DNA of 26,058 nucleotides from G963677485 sp964519405 (lineage in GTDB: Bacteria; Armatimonadota; HRBIN16), in the NCBI GenBank assembly GCA_964519405.1, contig CAZFLA010000036.1, positions 1 through 26,058 of the forward strand, in the 5' to 3' direction. Positions 1 through 8,442 of the stretch are shown piece by piece. Both the position numbers and the translations under genes were made by a program. Numbering within the stretch: position 1 is the first letter of the stretch; every line of letters starts with the position of its first letter. The notes under the pieces are model-generated. The model ran no database searches and had not been told where the DNA came from. It saw only the letters and a program-made list of their open reading frames with translations.

Positions 1-1557
1 AGTCAAAACAGAATCTATATCTTGGAATACGCCTCTACGGACAGATTCAAGAAGCTCAGCATCCGCATCCCACTTATTGAGTGCTTCACCGAAGTTGCCT
101 ACGATATCCGCCACACGATTGTGGGGGTCATACTCACCTTTGGGTACACCAAGCTGCTCAGCAAGAGTGCTGTATCTTGTTTGCAGAATATTGAGCGTTT
201 CAAAATCTTCATTGCCCTGGCGGATCATCTCTAGCCGCAGTGATGGTATTGGGTCATCAGTCGGTGTATTTCCGGGATATATAAGGTATCCGTCACCATT
301 CGCCTTAGGAAATGCTTGGGGTTCTGTCCATACATCACGTTTGATGTATTTACCCAACGAATAATCGTATTTTTGCCATATATTAATCGCCCAGTATAGA
401 ACACCTTCTACGTTATACATGGACTGGAACCATGACATGATGCGCGGAGAGACGGCGGTGTCATTGACAAGGTAGGTAGGATAAGGAGCTTGCGGCATCC
501 AGGCTGTATACCACCACACATGATCGCCTTTGGCTTGTCTTTCTGCGGCAGTCCGTTTATTAAACTCACGAATGTTAAGACACCATATATCTACTGCACC
601 ATCGAGAACCTCATCTGGGCCGGTCGTCAGCAGCCATTTAGCATCTGGCGCCATGGAGTCGATGGTCTTGCCGTAAGACGCTAAATTCGGAAAATCGGAC
701 GAAGGCGGTTCATCTACCGTGTAGATGTATCCTTTAGACAACCAGCCTTTATCACGAAGATAAGCGACACATTTTTTAAATTCATCCGGTGAGCCCGGGT
801 TATATGGTATTCGGAATGACGACACCCTGGGATCATTAAGGTATTTGGCTGCTTCCGGTGAGTTTACTGGTACAGGCAGGTCGTCTGGAGGCATGCGGTA
901 ACCGGTCATAAACCAATAATAACGGTCTTTCATTTTGGCAAAAGTGGCCGAATCTACCTTTTCGTAGTAGTCAGACAGCATCCCTTCCCATATGGAAAAT
1001 GCTGATCCAGAATTGTTGCCAACTGGCAACGCGAAATCGCACACTTTCAGTTTGATCGGAATAACTTCTTTACTACCATCAATACTGACCGATAAGTTGC
1101 CTTTATAAATGCCTGGTGCGGTATTTAGCGGAACGTATACATTGACCCACACCATCTGTGTGCTGCCCTGTTCAATGGCGAATGAAGACGGCATAGCAAC
1201 CAAGGCATCAGGATAATACCCCTTTATATACCAATCCATATTTTCAGTGAGTTTGATATATCGAGCTAAACGAAGCTCCAGATTCTTGGCTGGTATTACA
1301 GAGCTGCCGGAGCTGAGATCACCCGCAGTAACTGCCGCTGAGGTTACAGGTTTGTCTGCTTTGATGATAACCTGAAAGGCTTCATATTCATTTTGAGCTG
1401 CCTGCAGGTCTACAGGAGTGCTTTTTACAGGGACATCGTTTCTGATGTATTTACTTGTACCCGGTACAGTTACGATCTGATAATCACCAGCAAAAATACT
1501 ACCGGAAAAAGCTGTAATTGCTATAACAGCCAGCATGGATGCTAAGCAATTCTTCAT
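1..1557 (-). CDS. Secreted DUF4091 glycosidase-like protein, 3' end outside the window
   Basis: Reading the minus strand from the ATG at 1557 gives 519 codons without a stop up to base 1, so the C-terminus lies beyond the left edge. A start motif AAGGAGAG lies a few bases upstream. Residues 1-23 form a signal peptide (cleavage near IFA|GDY), so the protein is exported. Residues 25-175 look like a beta-sandwich of the kind that precedes the barrel in this family. Residues 180-455 carry DUF4091 hallmarks: YTVDEP at 280-284, VLYWAINIW at 386-394, GDGYLIYPG at 421-429 and RLEMIRQGNEDFE at 441-453. DUF4091 proteins are predicted TIM-barrel glycoside hydrolases of mostly unknown substrate; Asp282/Glu283 are natural catalytic candidates (inference). 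Its own promoter is described separately. The family call is firm, the substrate unknown. Confidence 0.87.
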   Translation of the reverse strand, partial: MKNCLASMLAVIAITAFSGSIFAGDYQIVTVPGTSKYIRNDVPVKSTPVDLQAAQNEYEAFQVIIKADKPVTSAAVTAGDLSSGSSVIPAKNLELRLARYIKLTENMDWYIKGYYPDALVAMPSSFAIEQGSTQMVWVNVYVPLNTAPGIYKGNLSVSIDGSKEVIPIKLKVCDFALPVGNNSGSAFSIWEGMLSDYYEKVDSATFAKMKDRYYWFMTGYRMPPDDLPVPVNSPEAAKYLNDPRVSSFRIPYNPGSPDEFKKCVAYLRDKGWLSKGYIYTVDEPPSSDFPNLASYGKTIDSMAPDAKWLLTTGPDEVLDGAVDIWCLNIREFNKRTAAERQAKGDHVWWYTAWMPQAPYPTYLVNDTAVSPRIMSWFQSMYNVEGVLYWAINIWQKYDYSLGKYIKRDVWTEPQAFPKANGDGYLIYPGNTPTDDPIPSLRLEMIRQGNEDFETLNILQTRYSTLAEQLGVPKGEYDPHNRVADIVGNFGEALNKWDADAELLESVRRGVFQDIDSVLT

Positions 1558-1888
1558 TAGGTCACTCTCCTTGAATTAACAAATAACATTTAGGTTTCGA
1601 TGATTACTATCGGCATTATATACGCCATATACTTGCTCTGCCAATGAAATCGCTATTATGACATGAAATCCTGCATGATTCCACCTTATGGTTAACGAAC
1701 AAGTAAACAGTAGGATGCCCAAAACCACCTTATTATGGTAGACAACATAATAAACAATGAAGTTACTAGCCGCGATCACTGCAAGCTAACTCGGCTTTGC
1801 TGTTCTTGGGTATCCGGCCAACTGCGAATAGTTTCGGAAGCATACAAGCATTACGGTGACTCGAAATCTAGAAAATAGGAGCCTTAAC
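1558..1888. other. Divergent intergenic region, A+T-rich, no gene
   Basis: This 331-base stretch separates two divergent genes for exported proteins. It holds the promoter of the left gene and an 8-base inverted repeat, TTATTATG at 1730-1737 and CATAATAA at 1746-1753, with an 8-base loop, which could be an operator. The short open frames here have no ribosome binding site or protein-like composition. No convincing promoter for the rightward gene was found. Confidence 0.6.
1615..1644 (-). promoter_or_regulatory. Sigma-70-type promoter of the DUF4091 gene
   Basis: On the minus strand TTGGCA (1639-1644) is followed after 18 bases by a perfect TATAAT (1615-1620). Transcription would begin near 1608, leaving a leader of about 50 bases before the ATG at 1557. 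Confidence 0.5.
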
Positions 1889-3037
1889 ATGATCTTTACT
1901 CGGCAGATATCGATAATAGTCCTCACGGCCATCACAACAGCCCTAGCTTGTCTCACATGCCGTCCATCGCTGGCTTGCTCCGCGTTCGTGCTGAGTAAGG
2001 GAAACGAATGCGTGATGGCCTTCAACGAGAACTGGCCAGGCGAAGCATCCGGGTATATTCTGTTAAACCAGCCAGGACGTCAAAAGCGGGGTGTCACCGA
2101 ATCTGAGCTGTGGGTAACCAAAAAGCTGCTGCCTGATTCCGACGTGAAGTGGACCTCGCGATACGGCTCCATCACCTTCAACTGTTTTAGTAAAGACCTG
2201 CCTGTGTTCGGGGTAAATGAAAAGGGCTTGATGGTTGCAGAGCTTGCATGGGGGCAGCAGAAACCCGGCAAGTTACTGCCGGGGCAGAAGCCTATAGTTT
2301 GGCTGGCTTGGGAGCAATACATCCTAGACCAGTTCGCCACCGTTGATGAAGCACTCGATGACATCAGCAAACACAACTTAGGTGTGCAAGTTAATGGTCA
2401 TGAGTTTTTCATCTCTGACGCCAAGGGGCGGTCAGGGGTGGTGATGTGTGATACCCAAGGTAACTTCCGAGTCTTTCGCGGCAAGAGTATGAAATACCCG
2501 CTGGTGTGCAACGGCTTTCCCGAAACCGACCCCAATGAGCTTAATGCATATAAAGCATTCGGCGGTAAACAGGAGATGAGCAGCTTCCGGCCGTTTGGCG
2601 TGTCGGACTTTGGCCGGCGCTACGCCAACGGCGTGCATCTGCTGCAGGCTTATAACCCCAAGGCAAAGTGTGCCCCGGCGTATGCGTGGATGATGCTTGA
2701 GGTGCTAAACCCAGGCGAATGGCAGCTAGTATATGACGCCAAAGAACGCAGGGCTACCTTCCGAACCGCACGAAACAAACAGATTAAGTGGGTCGATTTC
2801 GACGAAGTCACCTTTGGCGCTGATAAGCCCACGATGGTTTTGGACGTTCAAACTGAACCAGAGGGCAATGCGCTCAGTCGGTTCGTGCCGCTCACTCCAG
2901 AAACCCATCTGGCGATGTTGAAACCTGCCTACGCATGGGGCATGCAGGGACCATCACCAGACCCTGCGGGTTTCGCTGCGGCTGGCGGCGAGGTGATGAT
3001 CGAGGTCGCACACCAATACGGTATGTTATCCAAGTAG
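1889..3037 (+). CDS. Exported choloylglycine hydrolase-like Ntn amidase
   Basis: The 382-residue protein has a signal peptide (residues 1-29) followed directly by CSAFVLS, so signal-peptide cleavage would expose Cys30 as the N-terminal nucleophile, as in the choloylglycine hydrolase / penicillin V acylase family (linear amide C-N hydrolases). Supporting motifs are FNENWPG about 25 residues later and GVNEKGLMVAELAW, matching conserved family blocks. The ATG at 1889 is chosen over a GTG at 1856 because TAGGAGCC sits about 8 bases before it and the signal peptide then begins properly. The likely reaction is hydrolysis of an amide such as a bile-salt-like conjugate, acyl-homoserine lactone or beta-lactam outside the cytoplasm; the substrate cannot be read from the sequence. 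SLAC resembles a lipobox only weakly. The stop is 15 bases before the next gene's preferred start. Confidence 0.83.
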   Translation: MIFTRQISIIVLTAITTALACLTCRPSLACSAFVLSKGNECVMAFNENWPGEASGYILLNQPGRQKRGVTESELWVTKKLLPDSDVKWTSRYGSITFNCFSKDLPVFGVNEKGLMVAELAWGQQKPGKLLPGQKPIVWLAWEQYILDQFATVDEALDDISKHNLGVQVNGHEFFISDAKGRSGVVMCDTQGNFRVFRGKSMKYPLVCNGFPETDPNELNAYKAFGGKQEMSSFRPFGVSDFGRRYANGVHLLQAYNPKAKCAPAYAWMMLEVLNPGEWQLVYDAKERRATFRTARNKQIKWVDFDEVTFGADKPTMVLDVQTEPEGNALSRFVPLTPETHLAMLKPAYAWGMQGPSPDPAGFAAAGGEVMIEVAHQYGMLSK

Positions 3038-3052
3038 ATGGAGTGTAACCAT

Positions 3053-3901
3053 ATGTTATGTGAGCAGACAATGCAAATGGTGCAGCAGCTTATCCCGCTG
3101 CTGCGGCAATTCACCGCATCTGAATACGGCATAGCCATCGGCGGAGCACATGCTAAAGGCGTGGCTGACGCCGAAAGCGACCTCGACATCTACTTCTTCG
3201 CCGGCAGTATACTCACCAATGATCAACGCACCCAGCTCACCCGCGATTTCTCTGCCGACATAACTGACATAGTCACTTGGGGCATAGAGACGCCGTTCGA
3301 ACAAGGCGGGTCGGATTTCTACTATAAGGGTACCAAAGTGGAATGCTGGCTGCGCTGCCGGGAGATGATCGACACCACCATTGCCGAGTGCCGCGAAGGC
3401 ATCATTAAGCAGGATTTGGTGCGTTGGACCACTACAGGGTTCTACAACCACTGCTGCCTATCCGACCTGCAGCATATGATCCCTGTTGATGATCCGTTCG
3501 GTATTCTGCACACTTGGCAGCAGGCCATTGACGAATACCCGCCCAAAATGCAGGCGGCAATCATCGAAAAACACCTCTCAGGCGCGCGGTTCTGGCCCAG
3601 CAACTTCCACTACTCCAGTGCTGTTGAACGCCAAGATATCATCTACACCACGGGTATCGTACAGCAGGTGGTGCATAACCTCATCCAGGTTCTTTTCGCC
3701 GTTAATAAATGCTATTTCCCTGGCGACAAAAAACTGGCCAAAGCGTTAAACCGCCTTGAGCGGGTTCCCGCAGGCTTTGTAGAGCACATCCATGAGCTGC
3801 TGTTCCCAGCCGCACCCGCCACACGAGAACACCTTCGGCAGCAGCAAACCGCACTGCAGCAGCTTCTGAAGGATGTAGAAGCGCTGGTCAAACTCAGGTA
3901 G
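3053..3901 (+). CDS. Nucleotidyltransferase-fold protein with DUF4037-like C-terminus
   Basis: A cytoplasmic protein of 282 residues. Residues 29-46 (IGGAHAKGVADAESDLDI) form the polymerase-beta-type nucleotidyltransferase signature GG(S/A)-x-A-x-G-x(5)-SD-x-D, with Asp43 and Asp45 as metal ligands. The C-terminal half, including LERVPAGFVEHIHELLF, resembles DUF4037, which is commonly fused to this fold. Such proteins transfer NMP groups to small molecules, proteins or RNA; the acceptor is unknown. Two starts are possible: ATG 3038, touching the stop of the upstream gene, and ATG 3053, which has GGAG nine bases upstream and is preferred. The near-contact with the Ntn amidase gene implies co-transcription and probably translational coupling. 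Confidence 0.8.
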   Translation: MLCEQTMQMVQQLIPLLRQFTASEYGIAIGGAHAKGVADAESDLDIYFFAGSILTNDQRTQLTRDFSADITDIVTWGIETPFEQGGSDFYYKGTKVECWLRCREMIDTTIAECREGIIKQDLVRWTTTGFYNHCCLSDLQHMIPVDDPFGILHTWQQAIDEYPPKMQAAIIEKHLSGARFWPSNFHYSSAVERQDIIYTTGIVQQVVHNLIQVLFAVNKCYFPGDKKLAKALNRLERVPAGFVEHIHELLFPAAPATREHLRQQQTALQQLLKDVEALVKLR

Positions 3902-4005
3902 TATTCAATTCCACTAGCACACTGCAAGTGTGGTAACCAACCTGCTTCCGAAGCCCTCCGCCGTTCAATGCGATATTATGATAAGGAATTTCAATAACGT
4001 GTTGA

Positions 4006-4071
4006 TTGACAAGAATTAACGTCATATTGACATAATATGCATCAAGCATACGTTATAGTTTGTTGTATAAT
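4006..4071 (+). promoter_or_regulatory. Candidate promoter region of the RCC1-dockerin gene
   Basis: TTGACA at 4006-4011 is followed after 19 bases by CATAAT at 4031-4036. A perfect TATAAT lies at 4066-4071 but without a matching -35. Either could drive the gene starting at 4166. The rest of the 3902-4165 gap shows only a weak 6-base hairpin just after the upstream gene. Confidence 0.3.
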
Positions 4072-4165
4072 ACCAGCATAGTTGCTCTCGGAATGTGGCA
4101 AAGGTGCACCATCGAGGGATAACAGTGAGTTCACATGATGACATCGTAGTTCAAGGAGGGATTCG

Positions 4166-6334
4166 ATGGTTATACGCAATTTGTTTACTACTGTCTCCGC
4201 AAGATTGATAATGCTAGTCAGCGTTTTAGTGTTGACTCCAATGATGATCACCGCTGCACAAGCGGATGTTGAACCCGGTATCGTACGGATCTGGGGATCT
4301 TGTTCCTTCCCCTCATCTATGCCCGCTGGGGTTAAAGCGATCTCCGCTGAAGCCGACCATGTGATGGTGCTTCACGACGATGGATCTGTTTCGGCTTGGG
4401 GGACATTCGATTGCGGAAATGGGATAGTGCCATCACCCAATATAGGGTTTAAAGCAATTGCGACCACAAGTTGGGGGTGTTTGGCACTTAAGGCTGATGG
4501 CAGTATCGTAACGTGGGGCAACTGGTTTTTTAATGAGGAAATGCCGCCGGTTCCGCTGCCAAACAGCGACTATGTCGCCATTGCAGGCGGCGCATACCAC
4601 GCCATGGCGTTACGTCAAGACGGCAGTGTCGTCTGTTGGGGAAAGAACGATAAAGGACAGTGTGATGTTCCAGCAGACAATCACGATTTCATAGCCATCG
4701 ACTGCGGAGACGAATATAGTGTCGCTCTCCGGCGCGATGGAAGCCTTGTGGTGTGGGGTGACAACTCATTTGGGCAACATAATGTGCCACTGCCAAATAG
4801 CGGATATGTACAGGTATCTGCGGGTATACAACACCTGATGGCCTTACGTGAAGATGGCAGCATAGAGGCGTGGGGTGCCAACTGCTGGGGGCAAAATAAC
4901 ATCCCGGCTCGTGTGAACAACTGCAAGTCCGTATTTGCCGGTTTTAGCGTTAGCTCAGCGATACTGAGTGATGGATCGGTACGATCATGGGGATATGCTG
5001 CCAACAACTTGAGCAGTATCCCAACTTCGGTCAAGGATATTGTGATGATAGCCTCTGGTGATGACAATGGATATGCGGTTCATGCCGATGGATCACTTCA
5101 GACTTTTGGAAAAGATCGACTAGAAGAGTTATACATACCGAAATATACGGCCGTCTCAGCAGGATCATCGCATTATCTCGCTCTCGATAACGCCGGTACC
5201 ATTTCAGGATGGGGTGTCAACGACCGAAATATAAGAAGTGTGCCAGAACCAAACATCGGATACAAATCGATATCAGCAGCCTATGACTACACATTAGCAG
5301 TTAAGAGCGACGGCTCTATTGTGTCGTTCGGTGTCGACTACAATAACAGATTGGCCCCACCGCAGCCAAACTCTGGGTTTGTGTCTGTGGCAGCCGGATG
5401 GATGCACGGTGTAGGGTTAAAAGCCGATGGAACAGTCGCGGCTTGGGGAAACAACGAGTTCGGCCAGACTGATGTACCTGCTGGCCCATGGAAATACACT
5501 CAAATCGCCGCTGGCGATAGAATCAGCATGGCTCTTAGGGAAGCGCATGGTTTCATACAGTATTGGGGTAATAGCAGAGGTAGTGGCTTATCGAGCCAAG
5601 GTTTTAATAAGCAGATAACTGCAGGTGGTGCATTATCAGGCTATACGGCTTATAATGACATCTTTTATTGTGGAGGACAAGATCGACTTGGTGATATCGA
5701 CCAGGACTATTTTGACCTCACAAAGTGCAAAAAAATATCGGTTGACAACGTGCGAGGCGCTGTGCTGCTTGATGGAAGCATCAAGGTAAAGGGCAACGAC
5801 ATATATGTATTTGATCGCCGGTATGGACAAGTCAGCATGGCTCCAACATCGGGGTATTTCCTTGATATCGATGTGGGGCAGTCGACATGTATGGCGATAC
5901 AAAGGCAGTTCACCATCAGCGGGAAGATCGAAATGCCTGACAATATGGGCAGTCGCCTAAACCGCGTGTGGATTCATCTGCTGAAGCCCGGAACAGACAC
6001 AGTCGTCGAACGTATATTCCCTAGATGCGCGGCCGACGGTAGTTTCAGTGTCCCAGCCTACGCTGCAGGCACCTACGACATCAGGGTTTGTGCTCCTCAT
6101 ATGCTGTCGGTTCTCCTCAAAAATGTGGATTACCGCACCACTCCCATCAACGTCAGCCTGCTTGGCGGTGATGCCGATGGCGATGGGCAAATCAACCTGT
6201 TTGACTTTGTTGAAGTCGACAGAGCATTTGGCAGCATAGGTGAAAATGAAGATGCTGATGTCAACTATGACGGGCAGGTGAACCTGTTTGATTATGTGGT
6301 ATTAGATGCCCATTTCGGGGCCAGAGGCCAATAG
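4166..6334 (+). CDS. Exported RCC1-repeat protein with C-terminal dockerin
   Basis: A 722-residue protein with a very good ribosome site (AAGGAGGG, five bases before ATG) and a signal peptide ending near ITAAQA|DVEP. Residues about 40-575 consist of at least eleven short units built around DGS(V/I/L)xxWG, such as DGSVSAWG, DGSIVTWG, DGSVVCWG and DGTVAAWG, with connecting GQxxVP and PNSGYV segments; this is the RCC1 beta-propeller repeat in a short version of roughly 40-43 residues. A small beta-sandwich of the carboxypeptidase-regulatory type follows (about 580-665). Residues 667-722 are a dockerin-like pair of calcium loops, DADGDGQINLFDF and DVNYDGQVNLFDY. The protein is probably a surface-attached binding protein; the ligand is unknown. 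It appears to be its own transcription unit, ending at a strong terminator. Confidence 0.87.
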   Translation: MVIRNLFTTVSARLIMLVSVLVLTPMMITAAQADVEPGIVRIWGSCSFPSSMPAGVKAISAEADHVMVLHDDGSVSAWGTFDCGNGIVPSPNIGFKAIATTSWGCLALKADGSIVTWGNWFFNEEMPPVPLPNSDYVAIAGGAYHAMALRQDGSVVCWGKNDKGQCDVPADNHDFIAIDCGDEYSVALRRDGSLVVWGDNSFGQHNVPLPNSGYVQVSAGIQHLMALREDGSIEAWGANCWGQNNIPARVNNCKSVFAGFSVSSAILSDGSVRSWGYAANNLSSIPTSVKDIVMIASGDDNGYAVHADGSLQTFGKDRLEELYIPKYTAVSAGSSHYLALDNAGTISGWGVNDRNIRSVPEPNIGYKSISAAYDYTLAVKSDGSIVSFGVDYNNRLAPPQPNSGFVSVAAGWMHGVGLKADGTVAAWGNNEFGQTDVPAGPWKYTQIAAGDRISMALREAHGFIQYWGNSRGSGLSSQGFNKQITAGGALSGYTAYNDIFYCGGQDRLGDIDQDYFDLTKCKKISVDNVRGAVLLDGSIKVKGNDIYVFDRRYGQVSMAPTSGYFLDIDVGQSTCMAIQRQFTISGKIEMPDNMGSRLNRVWIHLLKPGTDTVVERIFPRCAADGSFSVPAYAAGTYDIRVCAPHMLSVLLKNVDYRTTPINVSLLGGDADGDGQINLFDFVEVDRAFGSIGENEDADVNYDGQVNLFDYVVLDAHFGARGQ

Positions 6335-6357
6335 TCGTCTCCTTCGTGCTTATTGAT

Positions 6358-6394
6358 ACACAGGCCAGCATGATATGTGCTGGCCTGTGTTTTT
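6358..6394 (+). terminator. Strong intrinsic terminator after the RCC1-dockerin gene
   Basis: A perfect 13-base stem (6358-6370 with 6378-6390) rich in G+C encloses a 7-base loop and is followed by a run of T (6390-6394). It lies 24 bases after the stop codon. Confidence 0.9.
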
Positions 6395-6450
6395 GTGCGA
6401 CTGTAGTAATATGGGTGCCGTAATCGTCTAATAATACGGATGATCATTGC

Positions 6451-6479
6451 TTGACGGGGTATCGTCTACTCGCTACTAT
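6451..6479 (+). promoter_or_regulatory. Sigma-70-type promoter of the zinc-ribbon / mutY / DUF4855 operon
   Basis: TTGACG (6451-6456), a 17-base spacer and TACTAT (6474-6479) give a near-consensus promoter. Transcription would start near 6486, about 31 bases before the ATG at 6518. It sits directly after the terminator of the previous unit. Confidence 0.65.
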
Positions 6480-6517
6480 GTACCCTGAGAAGCCGTGTTA
6501 CCAACCGGAGGTGTACC

Positions 6518-7378
6518 ATGCCCAACTGCCAGAAGTGTTCAGCGCCCCTGCAGCCCAATGACAAGCAGTGTCCCATTTGCGGCACTCCTTGCCTTAACCC
6601 GCTTGATATGGCAGTACAGCTAGAGCAGCGCAAGAAGCGGCTGCGTATCGCTGCGGGCATCGTCATTGTGCTGCTGCTTGTGGTGGTTTCGGCCATTGTA
6701 GGGCGCAATATATTCCCGGTGACCGTTGCGGAAGCTCCAAAAGCCTCCAGCGGTAAGCTGCTGCAAGCGCCTCCCGCTCCGCCGGTACCTGGCAACTTGC
6801 TGCAGGCATCGGGTAACCCCTCACCAAAAGTGGACGACTCCGTGCCGGCTGATGTGGTGGCCTATCTGCGGCAGCTGCAGGTTATTGAAAACTACCGACA
6901 GCAGATGCAGGGCGACCTGAGCGGCGCATTGGGTATGCTTGTTAAGGCCATCAGCATGAAGGCCGAAATCGATGAAGACGAGATGCAGAAAAAGAGCGAT
7001 TCGCTTGGGCAAGACGCCCAAACATACGCCAACCAATGGTCAAACCTAACGCGGGCATTCGAACAGATCCAGGCTCCGCCAAGCTGCTCGGAATTGCACG
7101 GTGCCTACCGCGCGATGCTCAGCCAAAGCAGCGCCTACCTCATCCAGATACATTTTTCGCTGGAAAAAGCGATGTCTGATCCAGCCAACGCACTGCAGGT
7201 GCTTACGCAGATCCAGAGCGGCGCATCCCGCGATGTTGACCACCTGATCCTACAGGCTAATCTTCAGCTGCAGACCGTGATTGATAAAAATAAACTGCGA
7301 AAATACTTCAATGATTTCGAGGTGCGTTCCGACAACGGAACCAACCTGCGCAATGTCATGGGCTCATATGGTCTGTGA
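6518..7378 (+). CDS. Membrane-anchored zinc-ribbon protein
   Basis: The 286-residue protein starts with a zinc ribbon (CQKC at 4-7 and CPIC at 18-21), a charged linker (QLEQRKKRLR) and one transmembrane helix at about 44-61, which predicts a cytoplasmic ribbon and an extracytoplasmic C-terminus. A Pro/Ala-rich linker follows, then about 190 residues that look helical and rich in Gln, Ala and Leu. GGAGGTG precedes the ATG with ideal spacing. The stop codon overlaps the GTG start of the mutY homologue (GTGA), so the two are translationally coupled. Single-ribbon, single-helix proteins of this design are common but rarely characterised; no enzymatic motif is visible in the C-terminal part. Confidence 0.75.
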   Translation: MPNCQKCSAPLQPNDKQCPICGTPCLNPLDMAVQLEQRKKRLRIAAGIVIVLLLVVVSAIVGRNIFPVTVAEAPKASSGKLLQAPPAPPVPGNLLQASGNPSPKVDDSVPADVVAYLRQLQVIENYRQQMQGDLSGALGMLVKAISMKAEIDEDEMQKKSDSLGQDAQTYANQWSNLTRAFEQIQAPPSCSELHGAYRAMLSQSSAYLIQIHFSLEKAMSDPANALQVLTQIQSGASRDVDHLILQANLQLQTVIDKNKLRKYFNDFEVRSDNGTNLRNVMGSYGL

Positions 7379-8442
7379 TCGCTGAAGCTGCTCAGCTAAA
7401 TGCCGAAGTGCCGGGCTTACTGCTGGATTGGTATGGCAGTCATGCCCGTCCCATGCCATGGAGTGACCATTTCAACCCATGGATGGTAGCTGTGGGTGTC
7501 ATCATGCTTCAGCAGACCACCGTCACCGCCGCGGTGCCTTACCTGCATCGCTTTCTTGGCAGCTTTCCAACACCAGCTGCATTAGCTGAGGCATCGGAGC
7601 AGCAGGCTCTGCACGCATGGGCCGGTTTGGGTTACTACAGCCGTGTGCGCAATCTGCGCAAGGCGGCTCAGCTCATTGTTGAGCGCTATAACGGCATCAT
7701 CCCCAGTAACACCGATGCGATACGCGCCTTGCCGGGGTTTGGCGACTACAGCGCAGGCGCGTTGGCAAGTATCGCTTTCGGAATTGCTGTGCCAGCACTC
7801 GATGCAAATGGGTTTCGAATCTTCGCCCGGCTGATTCAGGAACGCGGTGAACTGCATCAAACCAGCACCCGCCGCAGGTTGATAGAACAGTGTCAGAAGT
7901 TGATTCCAGAATCGCAGCCGGGATTATTCAATCAAGCTTTAATGGACTTCGGTGCCATGATCTGCACCGCTCGCGAGCCGAACTGCGCGGAGTGCGTGCT
8001 CAAGCAGCACTGCGGCTGTTACTTGAATGGCACTGTAGAAGAGATTCCGGTGTTAAAGGCTCCGAAGCAAAGCGAGCAGGTGCATGAGGTCTTCGCGATG
8101 CTGCAGTCAGAGGCTGGGTTGTTCGTCACTCAGCGTCCGCAAGGAGCACTATTAGCAGGGTTCTGGCAGTTTCCCAGCGTTTGGCTGGAGCCCAATGAGG
8201 ATGTGCTTCAGGCTGCCGTGAGGGCACTGGCGAATGAAGGTATTCAGGCACGCGCTCACGAAGTAATAGCACAATACCGGCATAGCGTGCTGCATTACCG
8301 CATCAGCGGCCATGTGGTGCGCTGTGAGTGTTCACACGAGCAGCTTCAATCGCTGCCGGTGATACCGGCCAAGCAGTTGAAGCATTTGCCATTGGCAGGG
8401 GCCATGAAGAAGGCGTTAAAACTAATAAAGGTATTCGATTGA
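7375..8442 (+). CDS. mutY: MutY-family adenine glycosylase homologue with Val in place of the catalytic Glu
   Basis: A 355-residue MutY-type base-excision repair protein. Visible blocks: MLQQTTV at 44-50, the helix-hairpin-helix LPGFGDYSAG at 119-128, catalytic-type Asp143 in ALDANGFRI, the [4Fe-4S] ligands Cys197, 204, 207 and 213 (C-x6-C-x2-C-x5-C), and a NUDIX-like C-terminal domain from about 235 containing LLAGFWQFP. MutY removes A mispaired with 8-oxoguanine. The active-site Glu that immediately precedes (V/I)MLQQT in characterised enzymes (Glu37 in E. coli, Glu43 in Geobacillus) is Val42 here, codon GTC at 7498-7500. The C-terminal F-S/T-H recognition loop also seems altered to V-L-H. 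The start is GTG overlapping the upstream stop; no clear Shine-Dalgarno, so coupling is likely. The family is certain, the activity doubtful. Confidence 0.9.
   Translation: MIAEAAQLNAEVPGLLLDWYGSHARPMPWSDHFNPWMVAVGVIMLQQTTVTAAVPYLHRFLGSFPTPAALAEASEQQALHAWAGLGYYSRVRNLRKAAQLIVERYNGIIPSNTDAIRALPGFGDYSAGALASIAFGIAVPALDANGFRIFARLIQERGELHQTSTRRRLIEQCQKLIPESQPGLFNQALMDFGAMICTAREPNCAECVLKQHCGCYLNGTVEEIPVLKAPKQSEQVHEVFAMLQSEAGLFVTQRPQGALLAGFWQFPSVWLEPNEDVLQAAVRALANEGIQARAHEVIAQYRHSVLHYRISGHVVRCECSHEQLQSLPVIPAKQLKHLPLAGAMKKALKLIKVFD

Noticed and set aside
1973..1990. Lipoprotein signal (SLAC) in the choloylglycine hydrolase-like protein
   Set aside because: The -3 position is Ser and -2 is Leu, a poor lipobox, and the Cys is needed as the free N-terminal nucleophile.
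3056..3451. 131-codon minus-strand open frame
   Set aside because: Shadow of the nucleotidyltransferase gene; no recognisable motifs.
4300..5600. Repetitive DNA suggestive of a repeat array
   Set aside because: The periodicity comes from protein-level RCC1 units with divergent codons; there are no identical DNA repeats or spacers as in CRISPR.
8328..8441. Start of the DUF4855 protein at 8328, inside mutY
   Set aside because: The in-frame ATG at 8442 gives a proper signal peptide and the usual overlap with the mutY stop; the extra residues are encoded by mutY sequence in another frame.
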